From: Elusimicrobia bacterium RIFOXYA12_FULL_51_18
Lineage (GTDB): Bacteria > Elusimicrobiota > Elusimicrobia > Elusimicrobiales > UBA9959
Assembly: GCA_001800245.1 (NCBI GenBank)
Contig: MGVA01000045.1
Coordinates: 1 to 34,753 of the forward strand
Length of the DNA: 34,753 bases
Reading direction: 5' to 3'
Shown: piece after piece, positions 8,724-16,341 of the stretch
How the letters are laid out: the number at the start of each line of letters is the position of its first letter
Position numbering within the stretch: position 1 is the stretch's first letter
Notes under the pieces: generated by a model
Seen by the model: only the letters and a program-made list of their open reading frames with translations
What the model was told of the DNA's origin: nothing
The model's database searches: none
Program-made: the position numbers and the translations under genes

Positions 8724-8853
8724 TCCAAAAATACGATGTATATTAAATTTCTATCGCCTTTAATCCGGCGTTTTTTAAACTATAAATACATTTACCCCAC
8801 CCTTTGACGATACATCCTAATAGCCAGCCCTTGTTAAGTTTCCAGTGATCTCA

Positions 8854-9032
8854 GGTTTCCTGTGCGTTCCATTCGGAGGGTTTTAAGACCGGGGGCTGGA
8901 GCGCATCGCTATCATTAGCGACGGCGAGGACCGTTCAAAACGGCCCGCTATGCGGGCCGTTGCGTTCCACAGCCGGCGGAAGCCCCCGGTCTTCTTCCCA
9001 ATAAAACCCGGACCCGGAACGCACAGGAAACC
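8854..9032. repeat. Right long hairpin of the palindromic element
   Basis: The 17-base arms GGTTTCCTGTGCGTTCC (8854-8870) and its exact inverse at 9016-9032 close the stem. AGACCGGGGGCT pairs with AGCCCCCGGTCT further in. The tip carries ACGGCCCGC-TAT-GCGGGCCGT near 8939-8960. The stem sequence differs from the left hairpin but is equally complementary. Confidence 0.8.
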
Positions 9033-9092
9033 CTCCACCGGCCCGACTGGACTACTGTGCGGCTCTTTAACCCAAAGCCCATCAGCCCGGCG

Positions 9093-10601
9093 TTACCTTA
9101 TCTTATTCGGCAGGGCTTCGATTACTTTACCGGCGAAAACGGTCCCTTCATAGGCCAGCGGCTTGTTTTTCATGCGCTCCGCCATGCCCTTCGCCAACTG
9201 AAAAAATATCCCCCCAAAAAAACTTTTGGAAGTGCTAACCCTTACCACGGAAGGACTTATCCCCCATATAAAATCACCGGCTTTCAGGTCCCAGAGAGTG
9301 ACCGAGCCTTTGATCATACGGCGGTTATAAACACCCGCCATAATTTCCCCGAAATCGGTTATATCGCCGTAAAACAGCCTTTCCACACCCAGCCATTTGC
9401 ACAACTCCGCACGATCAGCCGCACCAAGCTGTCCGCCCTGGGTAAACCCGCGGGCCAGAAGAATTTTATCCGTATCTTCAAGCGCCTGCACCCGGTAACC
9501 GGCGGTCTTAAGCGCGTCGGCGATAATGGCCCTGAGCATGGGCGGCCCGTCGATACTTGTGGTCTCATCGGTGAACGGCAGAACTGCGGCCTCCGGCGCG
9601 AACCAGTCTTCCCCCGAGGCCTGAGCGGCGGCGGAACCGGTATCAAGCATAACTTCCAGATCCTCAAGGATCTCGCCCCACTTCGTGGATAAAGCTTCCT
9701 TGTCCCCCGCGGAGGCCTCGCGCGCTCTCAGATAATAGTCCCTCGCCGCGGAATAGTCCTTGCGCACTTCGGCCGAAACCGCCAGGCCCAGCGCGTCCCG
9801 CCAGTCATTTTTCCCGCTCAACCGCCGCGACCAGATCTCTTCAGCCCCGGCCCACTTGCCGCGCCTGGCCAGATCCGAGGCTTTTGCGGATTCTTTGTCG
9901 CCTTTTTTCCTGAACAGCACCCGGGACCGCAGGACCTCCCTGCCGATATAGCGCGCGTAAAGTTTGACGGCTGCGTCGTTCAATATCCTATCTTCATTTT
10001 CAGCATACCACTCGGCCGGGGACAGTTCGGCATCAGAGCGTTCTTCGGCGCAACCGAAAGTTTCGTGAGCAGTGTCTAGCGCTTTAACGTAGGAACCGGA
10101 GTAAAGTTTTATCTCAGCGCCGACGTAAGCCTGATACACCCATACCGTGCTCTTGACCGTCTGCCGCTGCCTGTTCTTATCGTAATACTCGCTGGAGCGG
10201 TCTTCTTTCTCAACCGAAAACCGGGGGTCCGACAGCTTCAACTCCAATACGCCCGAAGGGTTGAAATATTTAACGTAAGGATCTCCATCCCCGGTGCTTC
10301 TGGACACACGATATGCAAGGACCTTGCCTCCGGGTCCGGAAAATACGCCGGCAATTTTCTCGGCAAGGGCGTAATTATTGAATTCCGCGGCGGGGTCGTT
10401 GAGGAGATTGCCGACAATATTCCCCAGGAAGGATTCCTCCGGCTGCGGAGGATACTTAAGCGAAATATAAAGCGAAGACAGCGCCCGCCTGGTCTCTATA
10501 ATTCCGCCGCCGGCCGGCAGAAAATACGGGATTTTGACGGAAGAATAATTGCCGCAGCCGGCCAGCAGAAACGGAACCACAAAAACCAGGCTCTTCTTCA
10601 T
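9093..10601 (-). CDS. Lipoprotein with GNA1162/DUF799-like C-terminal domain
   Basis: This 502-residue protein begins with a lipoprotein signal, FLLAGC, with the lipid-bearing cysteine at residue 16. The central part (~235-320) is helical and repeat-like, with blocks such as KWAGAEEIWSRRLSGKND that suggest TPR-type helices. The last ~170 residues (AVLPFTDETTSIDGPPMLRA onward, then GVERLFYGDITDFGE) resemble the GNA1162/DUF799 family of outer-membrane-associated lipoproteins. That family is linked to envelope assembly with CsgG-like partners. The assignment is tentative. Its stop codon lies inside the outer end of the palindromic element. It starts 24 bases after the small lipoprotein gene, so the two probably share a transcript. 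No clear Shine-Dalgarno is present. Confidence 0.65.
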   Translation of the reverse strand: MKKSLVFVVPFLLAGCGNYSSVKIPYFLPAGGGIIETRRALSSLYISLKYPPQPEESFLGNIVGNLLNDPAAEFNNYALAEKIAGVFSGPGGKVLAYRVSRSTGDGDPYVKYFNPSGVLELKLSDPRFSVEKEDRSSEYYDKNRQRQTVKSTVWVYQAYVGAEIKLYSGSYVKALDTAHETFGCAEERSDAELSPAEWYAENEDRILNDAAVKLYARYIGREVLRSRVLFRKKGDKESAKASDLARRGKWAGAEEIWSRRLSGKNDWRDALGLAVSAEVRKDYSAARDYYLRAREASAGDKEALSTKWGEILEDLEVMLDTGSAAAQASGEDWFAPEAAVLPFTDETTSIDGPPMLRAIIADALKTAGYRVQALEDTDKILLARGFTQGGQLGAADRAELCKWLGVERLFYGDITDFGEIMAGVYNRRMIKGSVTLWDLKAGDFIWGISPSVVRVSTSKSFFGGIFFQLAKGMAERMKNKPLAYEGTVFAGKVIEALPNKIR

Positions 10602-10625
10602 TTGTAAATATTTATTATGCGTAGG

Positions 10626-10976
10626 TCAATAAATCCGGGCTCTTTTGAAAAAATCAGAAACGCTCACGGTATAGTAGCGCGTGCCGCATGGGTATCCGGG
10701 ATAAGGGCCGCAATTATCGCGGGCATCAGGTTTGACCGTGCCGGTGCTCTTATCCAGAGAATCTACCAGGCGCCGGATAGCGGAGGCGTCTATATCGGAA
10801 GCGGTTTGCGGAGAGGGCCGGGGAGCTTCAGCGACCGGTGGTTTGCTGTTTTTAAAACAGGCGGATAAAACCGTCAAAACCGCGGCCATTAGTCCGAATA
10901 ATCCGAACCGAGCCGCCTTATGCATTTCCCGGGCGCTCAACCCGGTCTTGGCGCCTATTTCGTAAAACTTTTTCAT
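10626..10976 (-). CDS. Small putative lipoprotein
   Basis: This 116-residue protein has a charged N-terminal region of about 25 residues, a hydrophobic stretch (FGLFGLMAAVLTVL) and a lipobox-like LSAC, placing the lipid-attachment cysteine near residue 40. A Pro/Ala-rich linker follows. The C-terminal part has two cysteines in DNCGPYPGYPCGTRYY, which may form a disulfide. The long N-region is unusual for a lipoprotein signal; an internal Met (MHKAAR or MAAVLT) could be the true start. No family is recognised. It precedes the larger lipoprotein by 24 bases, suggesting an envelope role in the same operon. Confidence 0.55.
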   Translation of the reverse strand: MKKFYEIGAKTGLSAREMHKAARFGLFGLMAAVLTVLSACFKNSKPPVAEAPRPSPQTASDIDASAIRRLVDSLDKSTGTVKPDARDNCGPYPGYPCGTRYYTVSVSDFFKRARIY

Positions 10977-11082
10977 AAATCCATTCCCGGCATTATTTTA
11001 ACCCGAAAAATTCAGTTGAATTTTTCCCTTCGCGGAGCTCAGGTGCGCTTCGCGCGGCCCGGTGAGTCATCCTATTTTACAT

Positions 11083-11114
11083 AAAAAACCGGCGGCCCGG
11101 TTAAGGACCGCCGG
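11083..11114 (-). terminator. Intrinsic terminator after the methyltransferase gene
   Basis: On the minus strand a 7-bp stem CCGGCGG/CCGCCGG (11114-11108 with 11095-11089) is followed directly by TTTTTT (11088-11083). It lies about 80 bases downstream of the methyltransferase stop. The rest of the 10977-11196 gap shows nothing else I can support. Confidence 0.75.
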
Positions 11115-11196
11115 ATCAAGACTAATAAAAAAGACTTGCTTGCCTTTCTTTTCAGCCGGCTTCGCGGAGGTATCCGGAAAAGCTCCTGCCATCTTT

Positions 11197-12390
11197 TCAG
11201 GAAGACGCGCCTCCCCTGTGGCGGAAGGTCTCGATCTCTTTTTTTACGGCCCCGATCATTTCCGGGCCGGCTAGGCCGACGCGCTCGAATACTGCCAGAG
11301 CTCTTTCATAGGCGGCACCACATTCGTTATATTCCCCGCGCGCTTCAAAACTTCGGGCGAAATAAAGCCAGGCGTAGGGATTATCCCGGCACAACCGCAG
11401 CGCCTCCGCAAAAGAGCCGGCGGCTTCTCCAAAGGCGTCATTCGCATAAGCCTTCAGTCCCGCCCGGAAAGTCCTGTCGGAAACTATTCGCGCCATCTCG
11501 AAAGAGAAAAGCGCGTGGGGACCGGTTTTTTCAAGCGGCGGCAGCCGGCCGGCCAGCGCTTCTTTCAGGTCGCTCCGCCCTTCTTCCAGAGCGGCGGCAA
11601 AAGCGTCCTTCTGAGTTGTCCCCAACGGCTGCCTGGCAAGCGTCCCGTACATGCGCGCCGTAAAATTTACGGCGGCCACTCCGGCCGCGGCTTTCATAAA
11701 CCTTGCGGTTCCTTTAACCCTGAAAAATGCCTCGGCAAGCCTGGGCTCGTAAAGCGCAAGTTCAAAAACCGCGGCCTCATCCGCTGAAACGCCATGGGCC
11801 ACCGCTATTTTCAAGAGCTTTTCCATTTCCGCCGCCGCATATTCGTCCCCGAAATATAGCGCGCCTCTAACGGAGAGTTCGCGCCGCAGGGCGGCCGCCA
11901 GATCGGCGGCGGCGCTCCCATTTTTACGCGCCGAGAACCTTAATGCCGGACGATCAGCCTGGTAGTCAAAAAGGTCCTTTTTCACAAGTTCAAAACCGGC
12001 TCCGGCAAGCGCCTCCTCAAGCAGCTCCACTGGAAAGCAGTAACGGTGCTCCATCCCGGTAGATTCGCTACCGTAGACCCAGCCCAGCGCCGTTTCGCGA
12101 ACGGCTCTATCTCCTTTCAGGAAGATTTTAAAGGTCTTTTCTATGTGAGGCGTCTCCACGATCAACAAGCCCCCCGGCTTGAGCACCCGATAGCATTCGG
12201 TCAGAAAATATTGGGCTTTAAAAAATCCCAGGTGCTCTATCAACTGGGCGGCTTTTATCTCTTCTATGGAACAGTCCTCGAAATAAAGGCTGTGCGCCTC
12301 CATCCGCCTGTCGGCCAAGGACTCCTCGCTGGAATCTATATTTACGTAGCCTTTGAGATAATTATAACCGCAGCCGATGTTTAGTTTCAT
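11197..12390 (-). CDS. Class I SAM methyltransferase with C-terminal TPR-like region
   Basis: This 397-residue protein opens directly with the SAM motif LNIGCG (residues 3-8) and has AQLIEHL (48-54) and LKPGGLLIVETP (70-81), the Methyltransf_11 pattern. After residue ~160 is a helical region, ending in TPR-like helices (YAWLYFARSFEARGEYNECG and AYERALAVFE, ~340-380). The substrate is unknown; such proteins often act on glycans, lipids or peptides. The frame stays open to 12516, but that stretch is translated tandem repeat. The ATG at 12390 is preceded by AGGTGG at six bases; ATG 12396 is the alternative. It lies downstream of the radical SAM/SPASM gene on the same strand, separated only by the 191-bp repeats. 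Confidence 0.8.
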   Translation of the reverse strand: MKLNIGCGYNYLKGYVNIDSSEESLADRRMEAHSLYFEDCSIEEIKAAQLIEHLGFFKAQYFLTECYRVLKPGGLLIVETPHIEKTFKIFLKGDRAVRETALGWVYGSESTGMEHRYCFPVELLEEALAGAGFELVKKDLFDYQADRPALRFSARKNGSAAADLAAALRRELSVRGALYFGDEYAAAEMEKLLKIAVAHGVSADEAAVFELALYEPRLAEAFFRVKGTARFMKAAAGVAAVNFTARMYGTLARQPLGTTQKDAFAAALEEGRSDLKEALAGRLPPLEKTGPHALFSFEMARIVSDRTFRAGLKAYANDAFGEAAGSFAEALRLCRDNPYAWLYFARSFEARGEYNECGAAYERALAVFERVGLAGPEMIGAVKKEIETFRHRGGASS

Positions 12391-12412
12391 TTCCATCCAC
12401 CTGTCGCACACC

Positions 12413-12833
12413 CGCTTGTCGCACCCCGCGCTTAACACATGCGCGGGGCGGATGACGCCGGGCTTTATAATGTGGCGCCCGGTGCTCCACAAGGAGGGCT
12501 CTGCCCTCCATTTCATCGTCGCTTACTCCCTGCGCTTCGCTTGGTCGTTGCGCTGAACCTCCCGAAGCGGAAATATCTTTAATAAAAAGGAGTCAAATCT
12601 CCCCGCTTGTCGCACCCCGCGCTTAACACATGCGCGGGGCGGATGACGCCGGACCTCTTAAGGTTATCGGTCCGGTGCTCCCGGAGGGGGGCGCCGCCCC
12701 CCTTCCGCGTTTGCTTCCTTCGCCAAGGCTCAGTCGCCGCACTGAACCCCCTGCTGCGGAAATCTCCTGAATACTAAGGAGGCAGATATTTTCATGCTTG
12801 TCGCACCCCGCGCTTAACACATGCGCGGGGCGC
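12413..12833. repeat. 191-bp structured tandem repeat, 2.2 copies
   Basis: Units start at GCTTGTCGCACCCCGCGC at 12414, 12605 and 12796, exactly 191 bases apart; the third copy is cut at about 12833. Hairpin 1, CCCCGCGC-TTAACACAT-GCGCGGGG, is identical in all three copies. Hairpin 2 is CCGGGC/GCCCGG in copy 1 and CCGGACC/GGTCCGG in copy 2. Hairpin 3 is GGAGGGC/GCCCTCC in copy 1 and GGAGGGGGGC/GCCCCCCTTCC in copy 2. The remaining ~90 bases of each unit are less alike. The period is not a multiple of three, so no frame is kept. The repeat fills the whole gap between the radical SAM and methyltransferase genes. Confidence 0.85.
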
Positions 12834-12834
12834 A

Positions 12835-13983
12835 TTACCCGCCGAAAAATCGGCGCCCTAGACTACCGAACGCGCCGCTGCGGGCGTTTATCCAGCCGTT
12901 CAGTCTGAACCGGAGCCGCAGCAAGGGATCGCTGAGCTCCTCAGCGAAGAACCGCCGTTCAAGTTTATAAAAACAGTACGGATCGTTGTGAAGAGATCCA
13001 CTTTTCATAAGCGACATCTCATTACAACCGCCTTTACAAGCATACAGGTGGGGACAGGCGGCGCAATTTGAGCCGGCATCCCCCGCTTTAAAATGCCGCG
13101 TATACCCGAAAGCTGAGGCGCCGTTCCAGATCTCGGCGATGCCCCAGCTGCGGACATTTCCCTCCACGTACCCGTCCTCGTTCATGGCCAGACAGCCCAG
13201 CACATCGCCGTTGCTTCGTATGCCAAGCACGGAAACACCGGCCTGGCAGCCTTCCCATTTTTCGTAAAGCGAGATATTTTTCAGGATTCCGGAATTATAG
13301 CCCAGGTCGTGGGCGCCTATTATCGGCAGATCCTTGGCGCAGCTGCCCCGCCGGCAGGCTTCTATAAAGATCCCCACGGAATAAAATTCTTCCTCATCCA
13401 GCAGAAGGTCTTTTGAAAACCTGCGGCCCTCGGCGCCGGCCGTCTGAACCTGCCAGGCTATCCCTCTGCCTTTTAACAGGTCGCGGATAGCGGGCAATTC
13501 CTTCAAATTAAGTTTATGCACCGTGGTGATGACGCTGAGCGGCAAGCCTTGTTCAAGCGCCCGGTCCATGAAAGCACTGGTTTTTTTATACGAGCCCGGC
13601 ACGCCGCGGATCTCGTCGTGCAAACGCGCGGCGGCCGCATCCAGGCTGACGGCCACGGCTCTGGGTTTTAAAGCTTTAAATTGTCCGAATATTTCATCAG
13701 AGAACACCGTGCCGTTGGTGATAACGGATAGCTCCATCCCCAGCTCTTTTATTCTGGAGGCTACGGCCCAAAAATCTTTTCGAAGAAGAGGTTCGCCCCC
13801 CATCAGCGCCACTCCGCGGCAACCGGTTCTTTTCAGGTCTTCGCAAAGCTTAAGAGCTTCTTCGGTATTTAATTCATCGGCACGGGCCTTACCTGCTGAA
13901 GAACCGCAGTGCACGCAGCTCAGATTGCACCGCAATGTAAACTCCCAGACCGCGCACGATAGTTTATATTTAGACGCTTCCAT
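12835..13983 (-). CDS. Radical SAM/SPASM domain protein
   Basis: This 382-residue protein has the radical SAM motif C19-X3-C23-X2-C26 (RCNLSCVHC) for the SAM-binding 4Fe-4S cluster, and GGEP at 61-64. The C-terminal SPASM region carries seven cysteines (C245, C263, C306, C309, C315, C319, C336) that can hold auxiliary Fe-S clusters. SPASM enzymes modify ribosomally made peptides, mature anaerobic sulfatases or act on other small substrates. No precursor peptide or sulfatase is visible nearby. The protein FGE-fold domain at 20 kb is not a sulfatase. The stop TAA overlaps the edge of the third 191-bp repeat copy. No good ribosome site is seen before the ATG. The substrate remains unknown. Confidence 0.85.
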   Translation of the reverse strand: MEASKYKLSCAVWEFTLRCNLSCVHCGSSAGKARADELNTEEALKLCEDLKRTGCRGVALMGGEPLLRKDFWAVASRIKELGMELSVITNGTVFSDEIFGQFKALKPRAVAVSLDAAAARLHDEIRGVPGSYKKTSAFMDRALEQGLPLSVITTVHKLNLKELPAIRDLLKGRGIAWQVQTAGAEGRRFSKDLLLDEEEFYSVGIFIEACRRGSCAKDLPIIGAHDLGYNSGILKNISLYEKWEGCQAGVSVLGIRSNGDVLGCLAMNEDGYVEGNVRSWGIAEIWNGASAFGYTRHFKAGDAGSNCAACPHLYACKGGCNEMSLMKSGSLHNDPYCFYKLERRFFAEELSDPLLRLRFRLNGWINARSGAFGSLGRRFFGG

Positions 13984-14016
13984 ATATTCGGGGACTGAAA
14001 GCGGAGAATGGATTTG

Positions 14017-14808
14017 TTATTCGCTTTTCTGAAGATACCATAGGAACTCGGTATTTCCTTTCGCGCCTTTGATGGGCGACTCTATCAGGCCGGCTTCCTT
14101 AAAACCTTTAATACTCTCGGATACGAATTTCCGCAGTTCCTCCACGGCCTTGGATCTTAAATCGTCGGTCTTAACAATGCCGCGCTTAAGGTCTCCGGGG
14201 GCCAGTTCGAACTGAGGCTTGATAAGCGCGATTATCCCGGCGTTTTGCGCGGTGGAATTAAAAACAGGGCCAAGAATAAGTTTCAGGGATATAAACGATA
14301 CGTCTATGGCGGCGAGTTCCGGCAACTCGGGGAAAAGGTCCGGCTTTAAGAACCGTGCGTTGGTCCGGGGAATGAAGACAACCAGCGGATGACTCTTTAT
14401 TTTTTCATGGAACTGCCCCTCGCCGACATCCACCGCGTAAACTTTTTTTGCGCCTTCCTGCAGGAAACAATCGGTAAAACCGCCGGTGGCCGCGCCGACG
14501 TCCAGGCAGACCCGGCCTCTTACTTCGATTTTAAAATTATCTATGGCGCCTTTAAGCTTGAGCCCGCCCCGGGAAACATATGGGCAGCCGGACTTAACTA
14601 TCTCGATAACATCGGCGTCTTTGACCGGCTTCCCGGCTTTGTCGGCCGGCAGGCCGTTTACCAGCACCAGCCCCGCCATAATGGAAGCCTGGGCTTTCAC
14701 GCGGGATTCAAAGATGCCGCGTTCCACGCAGGCGATGTCCAATCGGAGTTTCATATCTGCAAGAGAACGGATATCGGGGAAACCGGGCTTACGGAACACA
14801 CTTTCCAT
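14017..14808 (-). CDS. tlyA: TlyA-family rRNA 2'-O-methyltransferase
   Basis: This protein has an N-terminal S4 RNA-binding domain (LRLDIACVERGIFESRVKAQ) and an FtsJ-like methyltransferase domain with DVGAATGGFTDCFLQ as the SAM motif. TlyA enzymes 2'-O-methylate cytidines in 16S and/or 23S rRNA; some members have been annotated as hemolysins. The ATG at 14808 gives 263 residues and lies 20 bases after xseB. Family members usually start at the equivalent of the internal ATG at 14754 (MKLRLDI), giving 245 residues; neither start has a strong ribosome site. The xseA-xseB-tlyA order is a common conserved cluster, which supports the call. Confidence 0.88.
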   Translation of the reverse strand: MESVFRKPGFPDIRSLADMKLRLDIACVERGIFESRVKAQASIMAGLVLVNGLPADKAGKPVKDADVIEIVKSGCPYVSRGGLKLKGAIDNFKIEVRGRVCLDVGAATGGFTDCFLQEGAKKVYAVDVGEGQFHEKIKSHPLVVFIPRTNARFLKPDLFPELPELAAIDVSFISLKLILGPVFNSTAQNAGIIALIKPQFELAPGDLKRGIVKTDDLRSKAVEELRKFVSESIKGFKEAGLIESPIKGAKGNTEFLWYLQKSE

Positions 14809-14828
14809 CCGCTATTTTCCAGTTCCAG

Positions 14829-15074
14829 TTATCTATCCTCTTCCTCGCTAAGTTCTTCCAGCTTTATCTCGCTGGCGGCGTTCTTTTTCAGCACCTCTAT
14901 CTTGCGCTTCACTTCTTCAAGCCGGGCCGCGAGATCTTTGGAGATCTTCACGCCTTCTTCAAAAAGCGCTAGAGAGTCTTCCAGCGGCGTGGTCTCCGAT
15001 TCAAGGCCGGCCACGATCTCTTCCAGCCTGCCCAGTTGTTCTTCAAAACTGCCGTTCTTTTCTTTTTTTGCCAT
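14829..15074 (-). CDS. xseB: Exodeoxyribonuclease VII small subunit
   Basis: This 81-residue acidic helical protein has the family core FEEQLGRLEEIVAGLESE, then PLEDSLALFEEGVKISK and a coiled-coil tail. The usual family length is 70-85 residues. XseB packs in several copies on XseA to form exonuclease VII, which degrades single-stranded DNA from either end. It starts 13 bases after the xseA stop on the same strand and is followed by tlyA, so the three are one transcript. Confidence 0.93.
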   Translation of the reverse strand: MAKKEKNGSFEEQLGRLEEIVAGLESETTPLEDSLALFEEGVKISKDLAARLEEVKRKIEVLKKNAASEIKLEELSEEEDR

Positions 15075-15086
15075 AAAATTAAGGAC

Positions 15087-16289
15087 CTATTCCTCCATTT
15101 TCAAAACTTCGGTTTCCGCCCTGCCTTTCCTGAACCTGACGGAAAGGATCTGCCCCTGTTTAAGCGTTCCGGCATCCTTGACCACGGTCCAGCCGTCGGC
15201 AAGCGTCGCAATGGCATAGCCTTTGCTCAGCGGGAATTCCGGGTTCAGAGCGTTGAGTTTGGCCCCGGCAAGCTTCAGCTTTTCTTCAAAGATGCGGGCC
15301 CGCCGCTCGGCATTATTAAAAAGAGCTTCAGCGGCTTCGTCCACGCGGCGCAGGCGGGCTTCCAGCATCAGCTCCGGATTCCTGAACATCCTGCCGCCGG
15401 CCAGGCCGGTAAACCGTCCCTTAAGATGCTCATAAAAGATGCGCAGCGACTGCACCAGACGGGTGTTCAATTGGCGGATATGGCGCACAAGCTCTTCCTT
15501 ATTCTGCACCACCAGTTCGGCCGCGGCCGAAGGGGTGGGAGCGCGTAAGTCCGCCGTAAAATCGGCTATGGTAAAATCGGTCTCATGCCCCACGCAGGAA
15601 ATCACGGGGATCCGCGAACCGGCTATGGCGCGGGCCACGATCTCCTCGTTGAATGCCCAGAGGTCTTCCATGGAACCGCCGCCGCGCCCCACAAGCAGAA
15701 CGTCCATGTCCTTAAAATTATCGTTCAACGTACTTATCGCTTCGGCTATCTCCTCTTTGGCGCCAGGCCCCTGCACTTTTACGGGAGCGATAATGATGTG
15801 CAGGTTGGAGTAACGCCTTTTAAGGATGGAAAGTATATCGCGGATGGCCGCGCCCTGCATTGATGTGACTATGCCGATCTTTCGCGGCAGCTTCGGCAGG
15901 ATACGCTTGCGCGAGGATGAAAACAGCCCCTCGGCTTCCAATTTTTTCTTCAACTGTTCAAAAGCGATCTGAAGCGGCCCCATCTTCATGGGAATAAGCT
16001 CTTTGACGTTAAGCTGGTATTTGCTCTGCTTGGCGTAGATGGTGACCGAGGCGCGCACTTTGACCAGCAGGCCGTTCTCCGGGTCAAACTCCATATGAGC
16101 CGCGAAGCCTTTATAGATGACGCACGAGACAAGGGAATCGGCGTCCTTGAGGTCGAAATACATATGGCCGAGCGAAGAGACCTTGAAACCCGATATCTCC
16201 CCCTCCACCCATAGCGTGCCGTAAGTGGTGTCCAGAAGGAATTTAATGCTTTGATTCAACTCGCTGACGGTGTAAACTTTAGGGTCCAT
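15087..16289 (-). CDS. xseA: Exodeoxyribonuclease VII large subunit
   Basis: This 400-residue protein has an N-terminal OB-fold (VYTVSELNQSIKFLL, then LWVEGEISGFK) that binds single-stranded DNA, followed by the catalytic domain with GIVTSMQGAAIRDIL, VGRGGGSMEDLWAFN and SCVGHETDFTIADF. A coiled-coil stretch after residue ~280 holds the small subunits. The length matches the family (400-450). It is the catalytic subunit of ExoVII, acting in mismatch and recombination repair. The GGGG(S)xEDLW block is intact, so activity is expected. Confidence 0.95.
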   Translation of the reverse strand: MDPKVYTVSELNQSIKFLLDTTYGTLWVEGEISGFKVSSLGHMYFDLKDADSLVSCVIYKGFAAHMEFDPENGLLVKVRASVTIYAKQSKYQLNVKELIPMKMGPLQIAFEQLKKKLEAEGLFSSSRKRILPKLPRKIGIVTSMQGAAIRDILSILKRRYSNLHIIIAPVKVQGPGAKEEIAEAISTLNDNFKDMDVLLVGRGGGSMEDLWAFNEEIVARAIAGSRIPVISCVGHETDFTIADFTADLRAPTPSAAAELVVQNKEELVRHIRQLNTRLVQSLRIFYEHLKGRFTGLAGGRMFRNPELMLEARLRRVDEAAEALFNNAERRARIFEEKLKLAGAKLNALNPEFPLSKGYAIATLADGWTVVKDAGTLKQGQILSVRFRKGRAETEVLKMEE

Positions 16290-16341
16290 AGGGATTTACC
16301 GGAAAGTCAATAATCAAAATCAGCTGATTCCCCGCCATCCT

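Larger units (their letters stand above)
8469..9100. repeat. Large inverted-repeat element with two nested hairpins
   Basis: This element fills the gap between convergent genes and reaches over the stop codon of the lipoprotein gene. Its ends are inverted copies that share TAAGGTAACGCC. The ~230-base arms (8470-8690 and 8880-9100) align as inverted copies with CAGTCGGGCC- and CCGGGGGCTT-like blocks, but have diverged. Each arm is itself a hairpin: 8525-8723 and 8854-9032. The centre (8724-8853) is AT-rich and holds a weak CGCC/GGCG stem followed by TTTTTT, which could end the methyltransferase transcript. ORFs drawn across the element look like shadows of the palindromes. It may be a pair of inverted mobile palindromes or one multi-branched RNA/DNA structure. 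Confidence 0.8.

Noticed and set aside
12413..12833. Integron attC sites or cassette array
   Set aside because: GCTTAACACATGCGC looks a little like an attC half-site, but no GTTRRRY core, no cassette ORFs and no integrase are present.
12413..12833. CRISPR array
   Set aside because: Units are 191 bases with related rather than unique spacers, and no cas genes are nearby.
12623..12835. 70-codon ORF whose ATG overlaps the radical SAM stop (TAATG)
   Set aside because: The overlap looks like coupling, but the ORF is translated 191-bp repeat. The period is not divisible by three, so the frame is not kept between copies.
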